The position numbers and the translations under genes are program-made. Under the pieces are notes generated by a model. That model saw nothing but the letters and a program-made list of their open reading frames with translations. It was not told the DNA's origin and did not search any database. This document shows, in pieces, positions 26,275 through 34,774 of a stretch of 64,000 nucleotides of DNA (its first letter is position 1; each line of letters opens with the position of its first letter). The stretch comes from Pseudocolwellia sp048296855 (lineage in GTDB: Bacteria; Pseudomonadota; Gammaproteobacteria; Enterobacterales; Alteromonadaceae). Location: NCBI GenBank assembly GCA_048296855.1, contig CP182631.1. One strand, given 5' to 3'.

Positions 26275-26488
26275 TACAAGTAGACCTTAAATTTAAAAGC
26301 ATGAAAGATTATTTATCTTCTATAATGTAGTGATAACCTACAGACCCATAGTATTTAAAATGGTAATATACGCCTTATCAATAATTATTTTCATCTCATA
26401 AGCAGTTATTGTTAAGAATTTAAATATTCAAGGAAATGCTGTTCTAAAAATAGTACAGCATGATCAATCGAAGAATAAGGACATTAGC

Positions 26489-26881
26489 ATGACGGCTTCA
26501 ATCTCTTCTATCCATCCTAAAAAAAAGCAATTAAATATTCAGCCCGAAATCGCCGAAGTTGCTTCTATTGATACACAATCTCGCATCAGTGAAATTAAAC
26601 TAATAGCCCGAAATACTCATCAAAAAGTGATCGCTCAAGCAAAACATATTACTCGGGCGAGCGTTGGCGATTCTATTTTAGTTCAACATACCCTTCAAGG
26701 TTGGATTGTAATCGCACAGCTTTCTAAACCTAAAGATACTCCAGCAGCCCACATAACCGACAACAATGGTCATGTAAAAGTTAAAGGAGCTAAAAGTGTT
26801 ACCTTATCAACAAAAATAGGCACGATTGAAGTACTGGAAGACGGTAAAGTTTTGTTAGATGAAACAGAGATCATTAACTAA
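26489..26881 (+). CDS. small beta-rich protein resembling T6SS accessory DUF3540/DUF6484 proteins
   Basis: The 130-residue protein has an OB-like strand pattern: EIKLIARNTHQKVIAQAKH, then VGDSILVQHTLQGWIVIAQL, then DNNGHVKVKGAKSVTLSTKIG and EVLEDGKVLLDE. The GDxILV..T..GW.VIA.L segment resembles DUF3540 and related short proteins found with DUF2169, PAAR and ketoacyl-synthase-like genes in T6SS clusters. If correct, it marks the right-hand edge of the T6SS island and links functionally to the thiolase-fold protein at 12420. The start has AATAAGGA upstream. The family call is tentative. Confidence 0.45.
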   Translation: MTASISSIHPKKKQLNIQPEIAEVASIDTQSRISEIKLIARNTHQKVIAQAKHITRASVGDSILVQHTLQGWIVIAQLSKPKDTPAAHITDNNGHVKVKGAKSVTLSTKIGTIEVLEDGKVLLDETEIIN

Positions 26882-27123
26882 CCAAGTAACTTACAGTAGT
26901 TGATAATGACTTATCGGAAAACATTTATCGCTCTTTATTGAAAATAACAAATTCAGCTAACACAGCACTGCTATACTGTAGTGGCATAGTTATTTATTGT
27001 AAAAATTTACGTAGTAGACAATTTTTTTGAGTTAAACTCTATATAATCTGTACTATTACATTTTTCATAAGTAATTTTTTATTAACATGCTGGCACAATT
27101 GTTTATTTCATTTTGAGAGCGCT

Positions 27124-28098
27124 ATGATCAATCAATTGCAACAAAAATATCAACTTTCTATATTGTTCTTACTTGGAGTTGTTGCTGTTATTGGTATTTT
27201 TCCATTTGTTTGTATTCGCTTTTATGAAGGTAATAATCCTGCAGCGTTTATTGATTTGATGTTAGTGATAGGTATTATTTCTTTAGTTTCCTATGCAAAT
27301 TACTCAAAAAATATTCGGTCAGTAAGCATCGTTATTGCTCTATTTATTAATGGTGGTGCTGTCACTATTATTGTTACCAATGGCATTAATAGCTTTTTAT
27401 GGATTTACCCTGTATTAGCCAGCACTTTTATTTTCATTAAGCCTCTTGAAGCTTTTTGTCTTAATCTTCTATCGTCAATGTCGTTGATCTTTTTATCTGA
27501 TGTATTTACGACTATTTCTCTAGATTCTTATATTATAGCAACCTCAATGTTATCTATGAGTATCTATGTTTCAGCCAAACACAGCGAAAAACAATTTAGT
27601 TCGTTAGAAATGCTAAATTCTGTTGATACGTTAACAGGAGCTTTTAATCGTCGAGCGATGAATTTTGATTTGGAATCTGCTTTGTCTTTTTCAAATAGAA
27701 ATGGGGCAAAACAATTATTAGTTATGTTAGACCTAGATTATTTCAAGAAAGTAAATGATAAATATGGGCATGCTGTAGGTGATCAGGTACTTAAAGAATT
27801 TGTTTCTATTATTCAATCAAATATACGTAAGTCTGACCGACTTTATCGTTTTGGGGGCGAGGAGTTTGTATTACTTATTCCTGAAGTGAATGGCAATCAA
27901 GATATTTTTATTAATAACTTAAGAAAAGCGATTAAAGCGCAATTAAAAACGCCCGATGGTAAAGAAATTACAGTATCTTTTGGTGCCGCTTTTTGGGTAC
28001 CTAATACAACAGAAGATACATGGCTAAAGCGTGCCGATGAAGCACTTTATCAGGCTAAATCAAATGGTCGTAATTGTGTTGTATTTAATCACGAATAA
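27124..28098 (+). CDS. membrane-bound diguanylate cyclase (GGDEF)
   Basis: The 324-residue protein makes cyclic di-GMP from two GTP. Residues 1-155 contain about six membrane segments and no recognised sensory domain; residues 165-320 form the GGDEF domain, with DTLTGAFNRRA, the substrate-binding DLDYFKKVNDKYGH, and the active-site GGEEF at 244-248. RKSD lies five residues before it, so the RxxD product-inhibition site is present. The enzyme is probably active and feedback-inhibited. GAGAGCG precedes the ATG. It stands alone and probably marks return to ordinary chromosome after the T6SS island. Confidence 0.93.
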   Translation: MINQLQQKYQLSILFLLGVVAVIGIFPFVCIRFYEGNNPAAFIDLMLVIGIISLVSYANYSKNIRSVSIVIALFINGGAVTIIVTNGINSFLWIYPVLASTFIFIKPLEAFCLNLLSSMSLIFLSDVFTTISLDSYIIATSMLSMSIYVSAKHSEKQFSSLEMLNSVDTLTGAFNRRAMNFDLESALSFSNRNGAKQLLVMLDLDYFKKVNDKYGHAVGDQVLKEFVSIIQSNIRKSDRLYRFGGEEFVLLIPEVNGNQDIFINNLRKAIKAQLKTPDGKEITVSFGAAFWVPNTTEDTWLKRADEALYQAKSNGRNCVVFNHE

Positions 28099-28199
28099 TT
28101 GATTTAACTGTTATCTAAAAATTTTTATTAAGTTCAACTAACGCCATACCTTGTTATAGTTTATCATCTTTAGCAAACGCAATTTAAGGATGCTATATT

Positions 28200-28706
28200 A
28201 TGAAAAACGCTACATTTTCATCTTTTTTCACCACATCATTTATCCCGTTATTATTAACTATCGGATTATTATCAAGTTGTTCAGACAATGTCGGCAAGGT
28301 GAGCTTAGGTTTGTTTACAACAAAAGATGTTGTGATAGAAGCTAAACAAGATCCTATTATTACCGGTGTTACTTGCCATATAAGCCATGTTGAAGCGGAT
28401 TTAGACTTTAGCGATCCGTCTGATATGTCTATTGCTTGTCGTCAAACAGGTGAAATTACCGAGGCACAGTTAAATAAGATAGATCGCTCTAAAAACGGCG
28501 AAATTGTTTTTAAGCAGTCAAAAAGTATTTTATTTAAAAGCCTTAAGGTACGTAGAATTTATGATGCTGAACACAAAACCTTAATTTACCTGTCTTATTC
28601 TACAAAGGAGTCTAGCGGTAGCCATCATCATTCACTTTCAACCGTAGCACTATTTAATACTCAAGGTTGGGATTGGGCTTTACAACAGGCGAAATCAGCT
28701 AACTAA
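28200..28706 (+). CDS. creA: CreA family protein, predicted lipoprotein
   Basis: The 168-residue protein matches CreA in order and spacing: VSLGLFTTKDVVIEAKQDP, GVTCHISH, SIACRQTGEI, GEIVFKQSKSILFKSLKV, RRIYDAEHKTLIYLSYS. CreA function is unknown; it is an exported protein named from its position near the creBCD locus in Escherichia coli. Here the N-terminus ends in LLSSC, a lipobox-like sequence at about residues 23-27, so the protein is probably a lipoprotein, which differs from the plain signal peptide of the E. coli form. AAGGAT precedes the ATG. Confidence 0.85.
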   Translation: MKNATFSSFFTTSFIPLLLTIGLLSSCSDNVGKVSLGLFTTKDVVIEAKQDPIITGVTCHISHVEADLDFSDPSDMSIACRQTGEITEAQLNKIDRSKNGEIVFKQSKSILFKSLKVRRIYDAEHKTLIYLSYSTKESSGSHHHSLSTVALFNTQGWDWALQQAKSAN

Positions 28707-28739
28707 ACTTCTTCGCTTTTACGAGAATAAAATACATAT

Positions 28740-29597
28740 ATGATTTTAGATTTATTTAAAACAAAACCTATTATAGAAGACAGCGTACATAACTGGATTG
28801 CAGATACTTATGCGTGGGCAATAACTCATCTTAATGGTGATTTTTTAAAAAATGATAGCCAACTTATTCTACCTACAAATAAATTTTATCCCGGTAGGGT
28901 GTCTAGCGTTCATGAAATGGCGCAACAAGTGTTTAGCCAAACAGTTAAATACGCAGGTATGGAAAACTGGCCACTGGTGTTAGTAGAACCTCATAAAGCG
29001 TCTACTAATGAGATACCTAAATTGTCAACAAGTCGCTTATTACGTGGTATTTCAGCTAACATCTCTATTGCCAATGCAAACACTTATGATAATGGGGATT
29101 TGGTTGAGGTTAGTTATGGCGGTGAAAGTATTAGCCGTGAAAATATAGCTAATCAAAACCTAATCGAAATTAGCTATAACCCAGCACAGGTTAATCAACC
29201 ACAAGACTTAGTGTCTTCATTTGCGCAAATATTGGCATCACTCCTTGTGTATCATTCGCCACAATTGCCACCAGGCGGCAAAGACTACATTCCACAATCT
29301 ATTGATTTAGTTGCCTGTTTTATGGGGTTTGGCGTTATATTTTCTAATACCGCCTTTCAGTTTAAAGGTGGGTGTGGATCTTGTAATAATCGACAAGCTA
29401 ATAGGCAATCAACATTAACTGAATTAGAAACGGTTTATTGTTTAGCTATGTTTTGCCAGTTAAAAGATATTAACAAAAGTGATGTTTTACCGCATTTAAA
29501 AGGACACTTGAAAAGCATTTTTAAAGGAGCTGTTAAGCAATTAAACAAACAAACTAGTGAATTAGAAGCTTCTGCTTTACTGTCGTTGATAAAATAA
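28740..29597 (+). CDS. conserved-looking cytosolic protein, unknown
   Basis: The 285-residue protein is not recognised. It has an N-terminal HNWIADTYAWAITHLNGDFL region, a middle LVEVSYGGES...NLIEISYNPAQVN region, a helical SFAQILASLLVYHSPQLPPGGKDYIPQSIDLVACFMGFG stretch (cited in part), and a small cysteine group FKGGCGSCNN followed by RQANRQSTLTE. The YHSP...PGG and membrane-like motif hint at a metalloprotease-like helix bundle without an HExxH, so no enzyme activity is claimed. No signal peptide. It starts 33 nt after creA and may be co-transcribed. Confidence 0.7.
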   Translation: MILDLFKTKPIIEDSVHNWIADTYAWAITHLNGDFLKNDSQLILPTNKFYPGRVSSVHEMAQQVFSQTVKYAGMENWPLVLVEPHKASTNEIPKLSTSRLLRGISANISIANANTYDNGDLVEVSYGGESISRENIANQNLIEISYNPAQVNQPQDLVSSFAQILASLLVYHSPQLPPGGKDYIPQSIDLVACFMGFGVIFSNTAFQFKGGCGSCNNRQANRQSTLTELETVYCLAMFCQLKDINKSDVLPHLKGHLKSIFKGAVKQLNKQTSELEASALLSLIK

Positions 29598-29640
29598 TGA
29601 ATAAAATTGAGTATTTTTACACGTTAAGGTCTACAGTTAT

Positions 29641-29683
29641 AGAATATCCCCGTAACTATTCAAGATGCATGTTTCAGTGGGAA
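29641..29683 (+). repeat. solo end of intergenic repeat family A
   Basis: The segment with CCCGTAACTATTCAAGATGC and TGTTTCAGTGGGAA matches the terminal part of the longer elements at 34353-34546 and 39501-39769. Only one end is present, so this is a partial or decayed copy between two ordinary genes. Confidence 0.6.
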
Positions 29684-29722
29684 GGGGGATATAACCAATA
29701 AAAACAACAAAGGGCAAGTGGT

Positions 29723-30163
29723 ATGGAATCATTACAAGTTCAACATTATATGAATCATTATCCTGTAACTTTTTCACCTGACATGGTTGTGCAAGAAGCT
29801 TCGTTAAGATTTTTGAAAACGAAACAAATTGGTGGTCCTGTTATTGATACTAATAATCAGTTAGTCGGTTTTTTATCTGAAAATGATGTGCTGTCTAAAA
29901 TGTTAGATAGTATTTATCACAATAAACATTTTGCTTACGTGTCTGAAATGATGCGAAAAGACGTATTAACGGTTAAACCATACGACAGTATTATAGAGTT
30001 AGGTCAAACTATGCTGTTAAATAAGCCTAAGGTTTACCCCGTTGTAGACGATGACGGTAATTTACTTGGTACGATTTGCCGTAACGATGTTTTACGGGCT
30101 ATTGATAAACATATACGTTCAGGTGAAACTGCTGATAAATTAAGCCATAAATCAACTGCTTAA
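29723..30163 (+). CDS. CBS-domain pair protein
   Basis: The 146-residue protein consists of two CBS motifs: residues 8-62 (VQHYMNHYPVTFSPDMVVQEA...GGPVIDTNNQLVGFLSENDVL) and 75-130 (VSEMMRKDVLTVKPYDSI...VYPVVDDDGNLLGTICRNDVLRAI). Such stand-alone pairs bind adenine nucleotides and sense energy state or act as regulators; the ligand and partner here are unknown. No other domain is fused. GGGCAAGTGG lies before the ATG. It is followed by hrpA in the same direction after about 70-100 nt. Confidence 0.9.
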   Translation: MESLQVQHYMNHYPVTFSPDMVVQEASLRFLKTKQIGGPVIDTNNQLVGFLSENDVLSKMLDSIYHNKHFAYVSEMMRKDVLTVKPYDSIIELGQTMLLNKPKVYPVVDDDGNLLGTICRNDVLRAIDKHIRSGETADKLSHKSTA

Positions 30164-30260
30164 TTAATAAGTAAGACTTAAACAAATAAAATGAACTTAC
30201 TGCCATTTTGGGCAGAAACTGATATTATAGTTGCAATGTAACTATGTATTAGAGCCTGTT

Positions 30261-33200
30261 GTGTCGTTAGAAGTAAGTTCAAATCCCATCCCCGAAATTC
30301 AATCACTTTTTAATTTATTACCTAAAACAAAAGGAGCTGATAGAGCACGTTTAAAAAACAGGTTACTTAATGCTAAAAAGCTAAACGATGGTGATAAAAA
30401 AAATAATGCCTTATTACAAGTGGCTAAATTAATTGAAAAATCTTTACTGAATAAACAGGCTAAAATAAACAAACTTCCTCAAGTTACCTATAACGAATCT
30501 TTACCCGTATCTCAAAACGTAGATCACATTTCAGAAACCATTAAAAACAATCAAGTTACCATCATTGCTGGTGAAACAGGTTCAGGTAAAACAACACAAA
30601 TTCCCAAAATATGTTTAGCACTAGGTCGCGGTATCGACGGTATTATTGGTCATACACAGCCGAGACGTATTGCCGCACGAACAGTTGCAACACGTATTGC
30701 AGAAGAGCTAAATACAAAATTAGGTACATCGGTAGGTTATAAAGTTCGTTTTAACGACATGGTTGACGAACACAGTCATGTAAAGTTAATGACAGACGGT
30801 ATTTTATTAGCTGAAATGCAAACAGATCGTTTATTGCGCCAATACGATACTTTAATTATTGATGAAGCTCATGAACGTAGTTTAAACATAGACTTTATTT
30901 TAGGGTATGTTAAACAAATACTACCGAAACGTCCTGATTTAAAAGTTATTATTACCTCGGCAACCATTGATCCTCAACGTTTTTCAAAACACTTTAACGA
31001 CGCACCTATTATAGAAGTATCGGGCAGAACCTTTCCTGTTGATATTCTTTATCGCCCTTTAAACGAACCAAGTGCAAACGATGATGAAGGCAATACGCAA
31101 CGAGACGATCTAGATGTTATATCAGGCATTTTAAATGCGGTAGATGAATTAAGTGATATAAGTAACGGCGACATTCTTATATTTTTAAACGGCGAACGTG
31201 AAATTAGAGACACAGCAAGTGCGTTAGAAAAAGCAAACTTACGCTTTACCAATATATTACCTTTGTATTCACGTTTAACGGTACAAGAACAAAACAAAAT
31301 ATTTCAACCTCATAGTGGTCGAAATATTGTTTTAGCGACAAACGTTGCTGAAACCAGCTTAACGGTTCCGGGTATTAAATATGTAATAGATCCAGGAACT
31401 GCACGGATTTCTCGTTATAGTTATCGCACAAAAGTACAGCGTTTACCGATTGAAGCTATTTCACAAGCCAGTGCTAATCAACGTTCTGGTCGTTGTGGCC
31501 GAGTATCTGCGGGTGTTTGTATTCGTTTATACTCAGAAGACGACTTTTTAGGTAGACCTGAATTTACTGATCCTGAAATTGTTAGAACAAACTTAGCTAC
31601 GGTTATTTTACAAATGCTCGCGCTAGATTTAGGCAGCATTTCTGACTTTCCATTTGTACAACCACCTGATGGTCGAAATATTAATGATGGCGTAAAATTA
31701 CTAGAAGAACTTGCTGCTATATCTTATCAAAGTAATGGTGGTAACAAGCAACAGTCTCAATCGAAAGTTGTTTTAACTAAAATAGGGCGCTTGCTTTCAA
31801 AGTTTTCTATTGATCCCCGATTATCAAAAATGATTTTAACGTCAATCGACTTAGGTTGTATTGAACAGATATTAATCATAGTAAGTGCGTTAAGTATTCA
31901 AGACCCACGTGAACGCCCACACGAAAAACAACAAGCGGCTGACGAAAAACATAACCGTTTTAAAGATCCACAATCTGACTTTATTAGCTTACTTAATTTA
32001 TGGAATTATATAACCGATCAGCAAAAAGAATTAAGCAGTAATCAGTTCAGACGCATGTGCCAAAAAGACTTTATTGCATATATGCGTGTTAGAGAATGGC
32101 AAGATATTTTCTCACAATTAAAGTCGACGTTTAGAGACCTGAAAATTCAGGTAACGCGTATCGATTTTGAAGAAGAAAAAAATCAAGAAATCATCCATCA
32201 AGCCATACTGTCTGGGCTATTGAGTCATATTGGGCAATTAGATGAAAATCGAGAATATAAAGGAGCTCGTGGTAGCAAATTCTATATATTTCCGGGGTCT
32301 GGTGTTGCTAAAAAATCACCTAAATGGATCATGGGCGCAGAGCTTGTAGAAACCAGCCGCTTGTTTGCTCGTATGGTAGGTAAAATTGATGCGCAGTGGA
32401 TTGAACCTTTAGCTGAACATTTAGTTAAAAAGAGTTATAGCGAACCTCATTGGGAGAAAAAACAAGGCGCTGTTATGGCATCTGAACAAGTATCACTTTA
32501 CGGTTTAATATTGGTAGCAAATCGCAAAGTTAATTTTAATAAAATAGAACCTGATACCTGTAGAGAAATTTTTATTAGGGAAGCATTAGTTAATGGCGAA
32601 TGTACCATTCAAGAAAACTTCTTTAAAGACAATAAAGCCCTTATTAATGAGATTGAAACGTTAGAGAAAAAAGCTCGACGTAAAGATTTTTTAATTGATG
32701 AGCAACAACTCGTTGATTTTTACTCATCAAAAATTCCCGAACATGTTAACTGCCAACGTAGTTTCTTATCATGGTGGAAAAAAGAAAAACATAAAAATGG
32801 CAAGCTACTGCATTTTACTAAAGCCTTTTTATTAAATGAAAGCTCTGAAGAGTTATCAAAAACGGAATACCCAGACACTTGGCAACAAGGCAATCTAACT
32901 TTACCGCTACAATACCATTTTACACCGGGCGATATTGACGATGGTATTAGCGTGATTATTCCTATAGGTATTCTTAATCAAGTTCATGAAGAAGGATTTG
33001 ACTGGTTAATACCTGCACTTCGTTTTGACTTAGTTGTAGCGTTAATAAAGGGTTTACCTAAATCATTACGTAGAAACTTTGTACCGGCGCCTAATTACGC
33101 TGAAGCTTGTGTAACTGCTATGACAGATACCGACAAACCTTTAGTTGAAGTGCTTGAAAAACAGTTACTCAGAATGACTGGCGTTAGATTACCTGAAAAC

Positions 33201-34226
33201 TCGTGGGACAGTATCGAGTTACCTGTTCACTTAACCATGAATTTTAAAGTGTTGAACGAAAGAGGAAAACTAGTTAAACAAGGCCGCGATCTCGATTTAT
33301 TAAAAGCTGAACTACAAGGCAAAGTTAAAGCTTCTATCAAGCAAGTGGCAGATAAAGGAATTGAAAGAACCGATATTGAAACATGGGACTTTAAAGATCT
33401 ACCTACAGGTTACGAGAAAAAAGTCGCTAATATCACGATAAAAGCCTTTCCTGCTTTAGTCGATAAAAACAAAAGTGTCGCTATTGAATTGTTTGAACAA
33501 GAAGAAATTGCTGAACAAGCCATGTTAAAAGGCGCCAGCCGATTAATTTTATTAAACATACCGTCGCCTATTAAATATCTGCAAGAAAAACTACCGAACA
33601 AAGCAAAGCTGGGTTTGTATTTTAATCCATTTGGTTCAATAACCGATTTATTGCAAGACTGTATTGTAGCAGCGTGCCAGCATTTATTGCTGACTCATGG
33701 CCCTTTACCACGTAGCGAAAAAGAATTTACCAAAGCGAAAGATTACATACGTGCAGAAATTGCTGATTGCGTACTAAACAGCGCCATAAAAGTAGAAAAA
33801 GCGTTAAGCACCGCACACGACATACGTAAAAAGCTAAAAGGTAATGTGAGTTTAAACATTATTCAATCACATGGTGATATTAAACAGCATTTAGAATCGC
33901 TTGTATTTAAAGGGTTTGTCACTGAATCTGGTCACGACAAGTTAGATGATATAAACCGATACTTACAAGCAATTATCAGGCGTTTAGAGAAACTGCCTAT
34001 TGATCCAAACCAAGATCGTTTAAAAATGATCGAAATAGAAAAAGCCAACACTGCTTATCAAACCGTATTAAGTAAACAGAAGAAAGGGCAGCCTTTATCA
34101 AAAGAGCTGTCTGATGTTACTTGGATGCTTGAAGAGTTAAAAGTGTCGTTATACGCACAAAATCTTAAAACACCGTATCCTATATCAAGCAAACGCGTGT
34201 TGAATCATTTAAAAGCGTTTTCGTAA
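30261..34226 (+). CDS. hrpA: ATP-dependent RNA helicase HrpA
   Basis: HrpA is a DEAH-box RNA helicase linked to mRNA processing and ribosome rescue in E. coli. The product is about 1320 residues, the family length. Walker A GETGSGKTTQIP, DEAH in IIDEAHERSLN, SAT in ITSATIDP, and the C-terminal QRSGRCGRV helicase motif VI are all visible, followed by the HA2, OB and the long HrpA-specific C-terminal part. A stop at 30228-30230 limits the start; only a TTG at 30231 and a GTG at 30261 precede the conserved region, and neither has a strong ribosome-binding site. I chose GTG because AGAG lies before it; the first ten residues are uncertain. Confidence 0.93.
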   Translation: MSLEVSSNPIPEIQSLFNLLPKTKGADRARLKNRLLNAKKLNDGDKKNNALLQVAKLIEKSLLNKQAKINKLPQVTYNESLPVSQNVDHISETIKNNQVTIIAGETGSGKTTQIPKICLALGRGIDGIIGHTQPRRIAARTVATRIAEELNTKLGTSVGYKVRFNDMVDEHSHVKLMTDGILLAEMQTDRLLRQYDTLIIDEAHERSLNIDFILGYVKQILPKRPDLKVIITSATIDPQRFSKHFNDAPIIEVSGRTFPVDILYRPLNEPSANDDEGNTQRDDLDVISGILNAVDELSDISNGDILIFLNGEREIRDTASALEKANLRFTNILPLYSRLTVQEQNKIFQPHSGRNIVLATNVAETSLTVPGIKYVIDPGTARISRYSYRTKVQRLPIEAISQASANQRSGRCGRVSAGVCIRLYSEDDFLGRPEFTDPEIVRTNLATVILQMLALDLGSISDFPFVQPPDGRNINDGVKLLEELAAISYQSNGGNKQQSQSKVVLTKIGRLLSKFSIDPRLSKMILTSIDLGCIEQILIIVSALSIQDPRERPHEKQQAADEKHNRFKDPQSDFISLLNLWNYITDQQKELSSNQFRRMCQKDFIAYMRVREWQDIFSQLKSTFRDLKIQVTRIDFEEEKNQEIIHQAILSGLLSHIGQLDENREYKGARGSKFYIFPGSGVAKKSPKWIMGAELVETSRLFARMVGKIDAQWIEPLAEHLVKKSYSEPHWEKKQGAVMASEQVSLYGLILVANRKVNFNKIEPDTCREIFIREALVNGECTIQENFFKDNKALINEIETLEKKARRKDFLIDEQQLVDFYSSKIPEHVNCQRSFLSWWKKEKHKNGKLLHFTKAFLLNESSEELSKTEYPDTWQQGNLTLPLQYHFTPGDIDDGISVIIPIGILNQVHEEGFDWLIPALRFDLVVALIKGLPKSLRRNFVPAPNYAEACVTAMTDTDKPLVEVLEKQLLRMTGVRLPENSWDSIELPVHLTMNFKVLNERGKLVKQGRDLDLLKAELQGKVKASIKQVADKGIERTDIETWDFKDLPTGYEKKVANITIKAFPALVDKNKSVAIELFEQEEIAEQAMLKGASRLILLNIPSPIKYLQEKLPNKAKLGLYFNPFGSITDLLQDCIVAACQHLLLTHGPLPRSEKEFTKAKDYIRAEIADCVLNSAIKVEKALSTAHDIRKKLKGNVSLNIIQSHGDIKQHLESLVFKGFVTESGHDKLDDINRYLQAIIRRLEKLPIDPNQDRLKMIEIEKANTAYQTVLSKQKKGQPLSKELSDVTWMLEELKVSLYAQNLKTPYPISSKRVLNHLKAFS

Positions 34227-34269
34227 CTGCGTTATTACAATCTTATTTTTTAGTCACACGCTCTAATGT

Positions 34270-34297
34270 AAAGCCAGCTATATTTAGCTGGCTTTTT
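34270..34297 (+). terminator. intrinsic terminator after hrpA
   Basis: AAGCCAGCTA (34271-34280) and TAGCTGGCTT (34285-34294) form a perfect 10-bp stem with a TATT loop, extendable by one A-T pair, followed by TTT. It lies 44 nt after the hrpA stop. Confidence 0.9.
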
Positions 34298-34352
34298 CTC
34301 GTCTGCTTCTTTCAATTTTATTCCTTTACAAATTAACACTTTCTCAAATAAC

Positions 34353-34546
34353 TATAACCGTTACCGATCAAGATGCGTGTTTCAGAGCGCTTCTTCTATG
34401 GGTCTAAAAACAATTTATGCTTCGTTATTAACTTTAGTCAGGTTCCTACATGGATGTAGACCTTAGATTTTGTTTGGAGCGTAAAACCCGTGCCTAAATT
34501 TTTTTAGTTCCAATGAAACCTACATATTGAATGGTTACGGGTATAT
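34353..34546. repeat. intergenic repeat family A, complete copy with inverted ends
   Basis: The left end TATAACCGTTACC...GATGCGTGTTTC is echoed in reverse complement at the right end (GAAACCTACATATTGAATGG then TTACGGGTATA). The interior, AAAAACAATTTATGCTTCGT then TATTAACTTTAGT and beyond, matches 39630-39750 closely. The element fills most of the gap between hrpA and the nuclease gene and carries no credible gene. Size and inverted ends suggest a MITE-like element. Confidence 0.65.
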
Positions 34547-34774
34547 ACATTTATTACATATATACATTTTCTGTCTATTTGGTTAGTACGTGAAAATTAT
34601 TCATGTGACATATATATTACACGGCGTTATAAAGTAGACTGATTAGTCAGGTTTTACATTATGTAATATATCAATAACACTAATGTAACAATTCAACGTC
34701 ATTATTATATTCAATAAGGTGTTTGTATTAATGCCTATATTTTCTTTTAATTTAGTTATCATCTGGAGTGTTCA
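34547..34774. other. nuclease gene upstream region
   Basis: The stretch before the secreted nuclease is very AT-rich. TTACATTATGTAA near 34653-34665 and CTGATTAGTCAG near 34638-34649 are near-palindromes that could bind regulators. No coding frame is seen. GGAGTG before the ATG at 34775 is a good ribosome-binding site. Confidence 0.3.
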
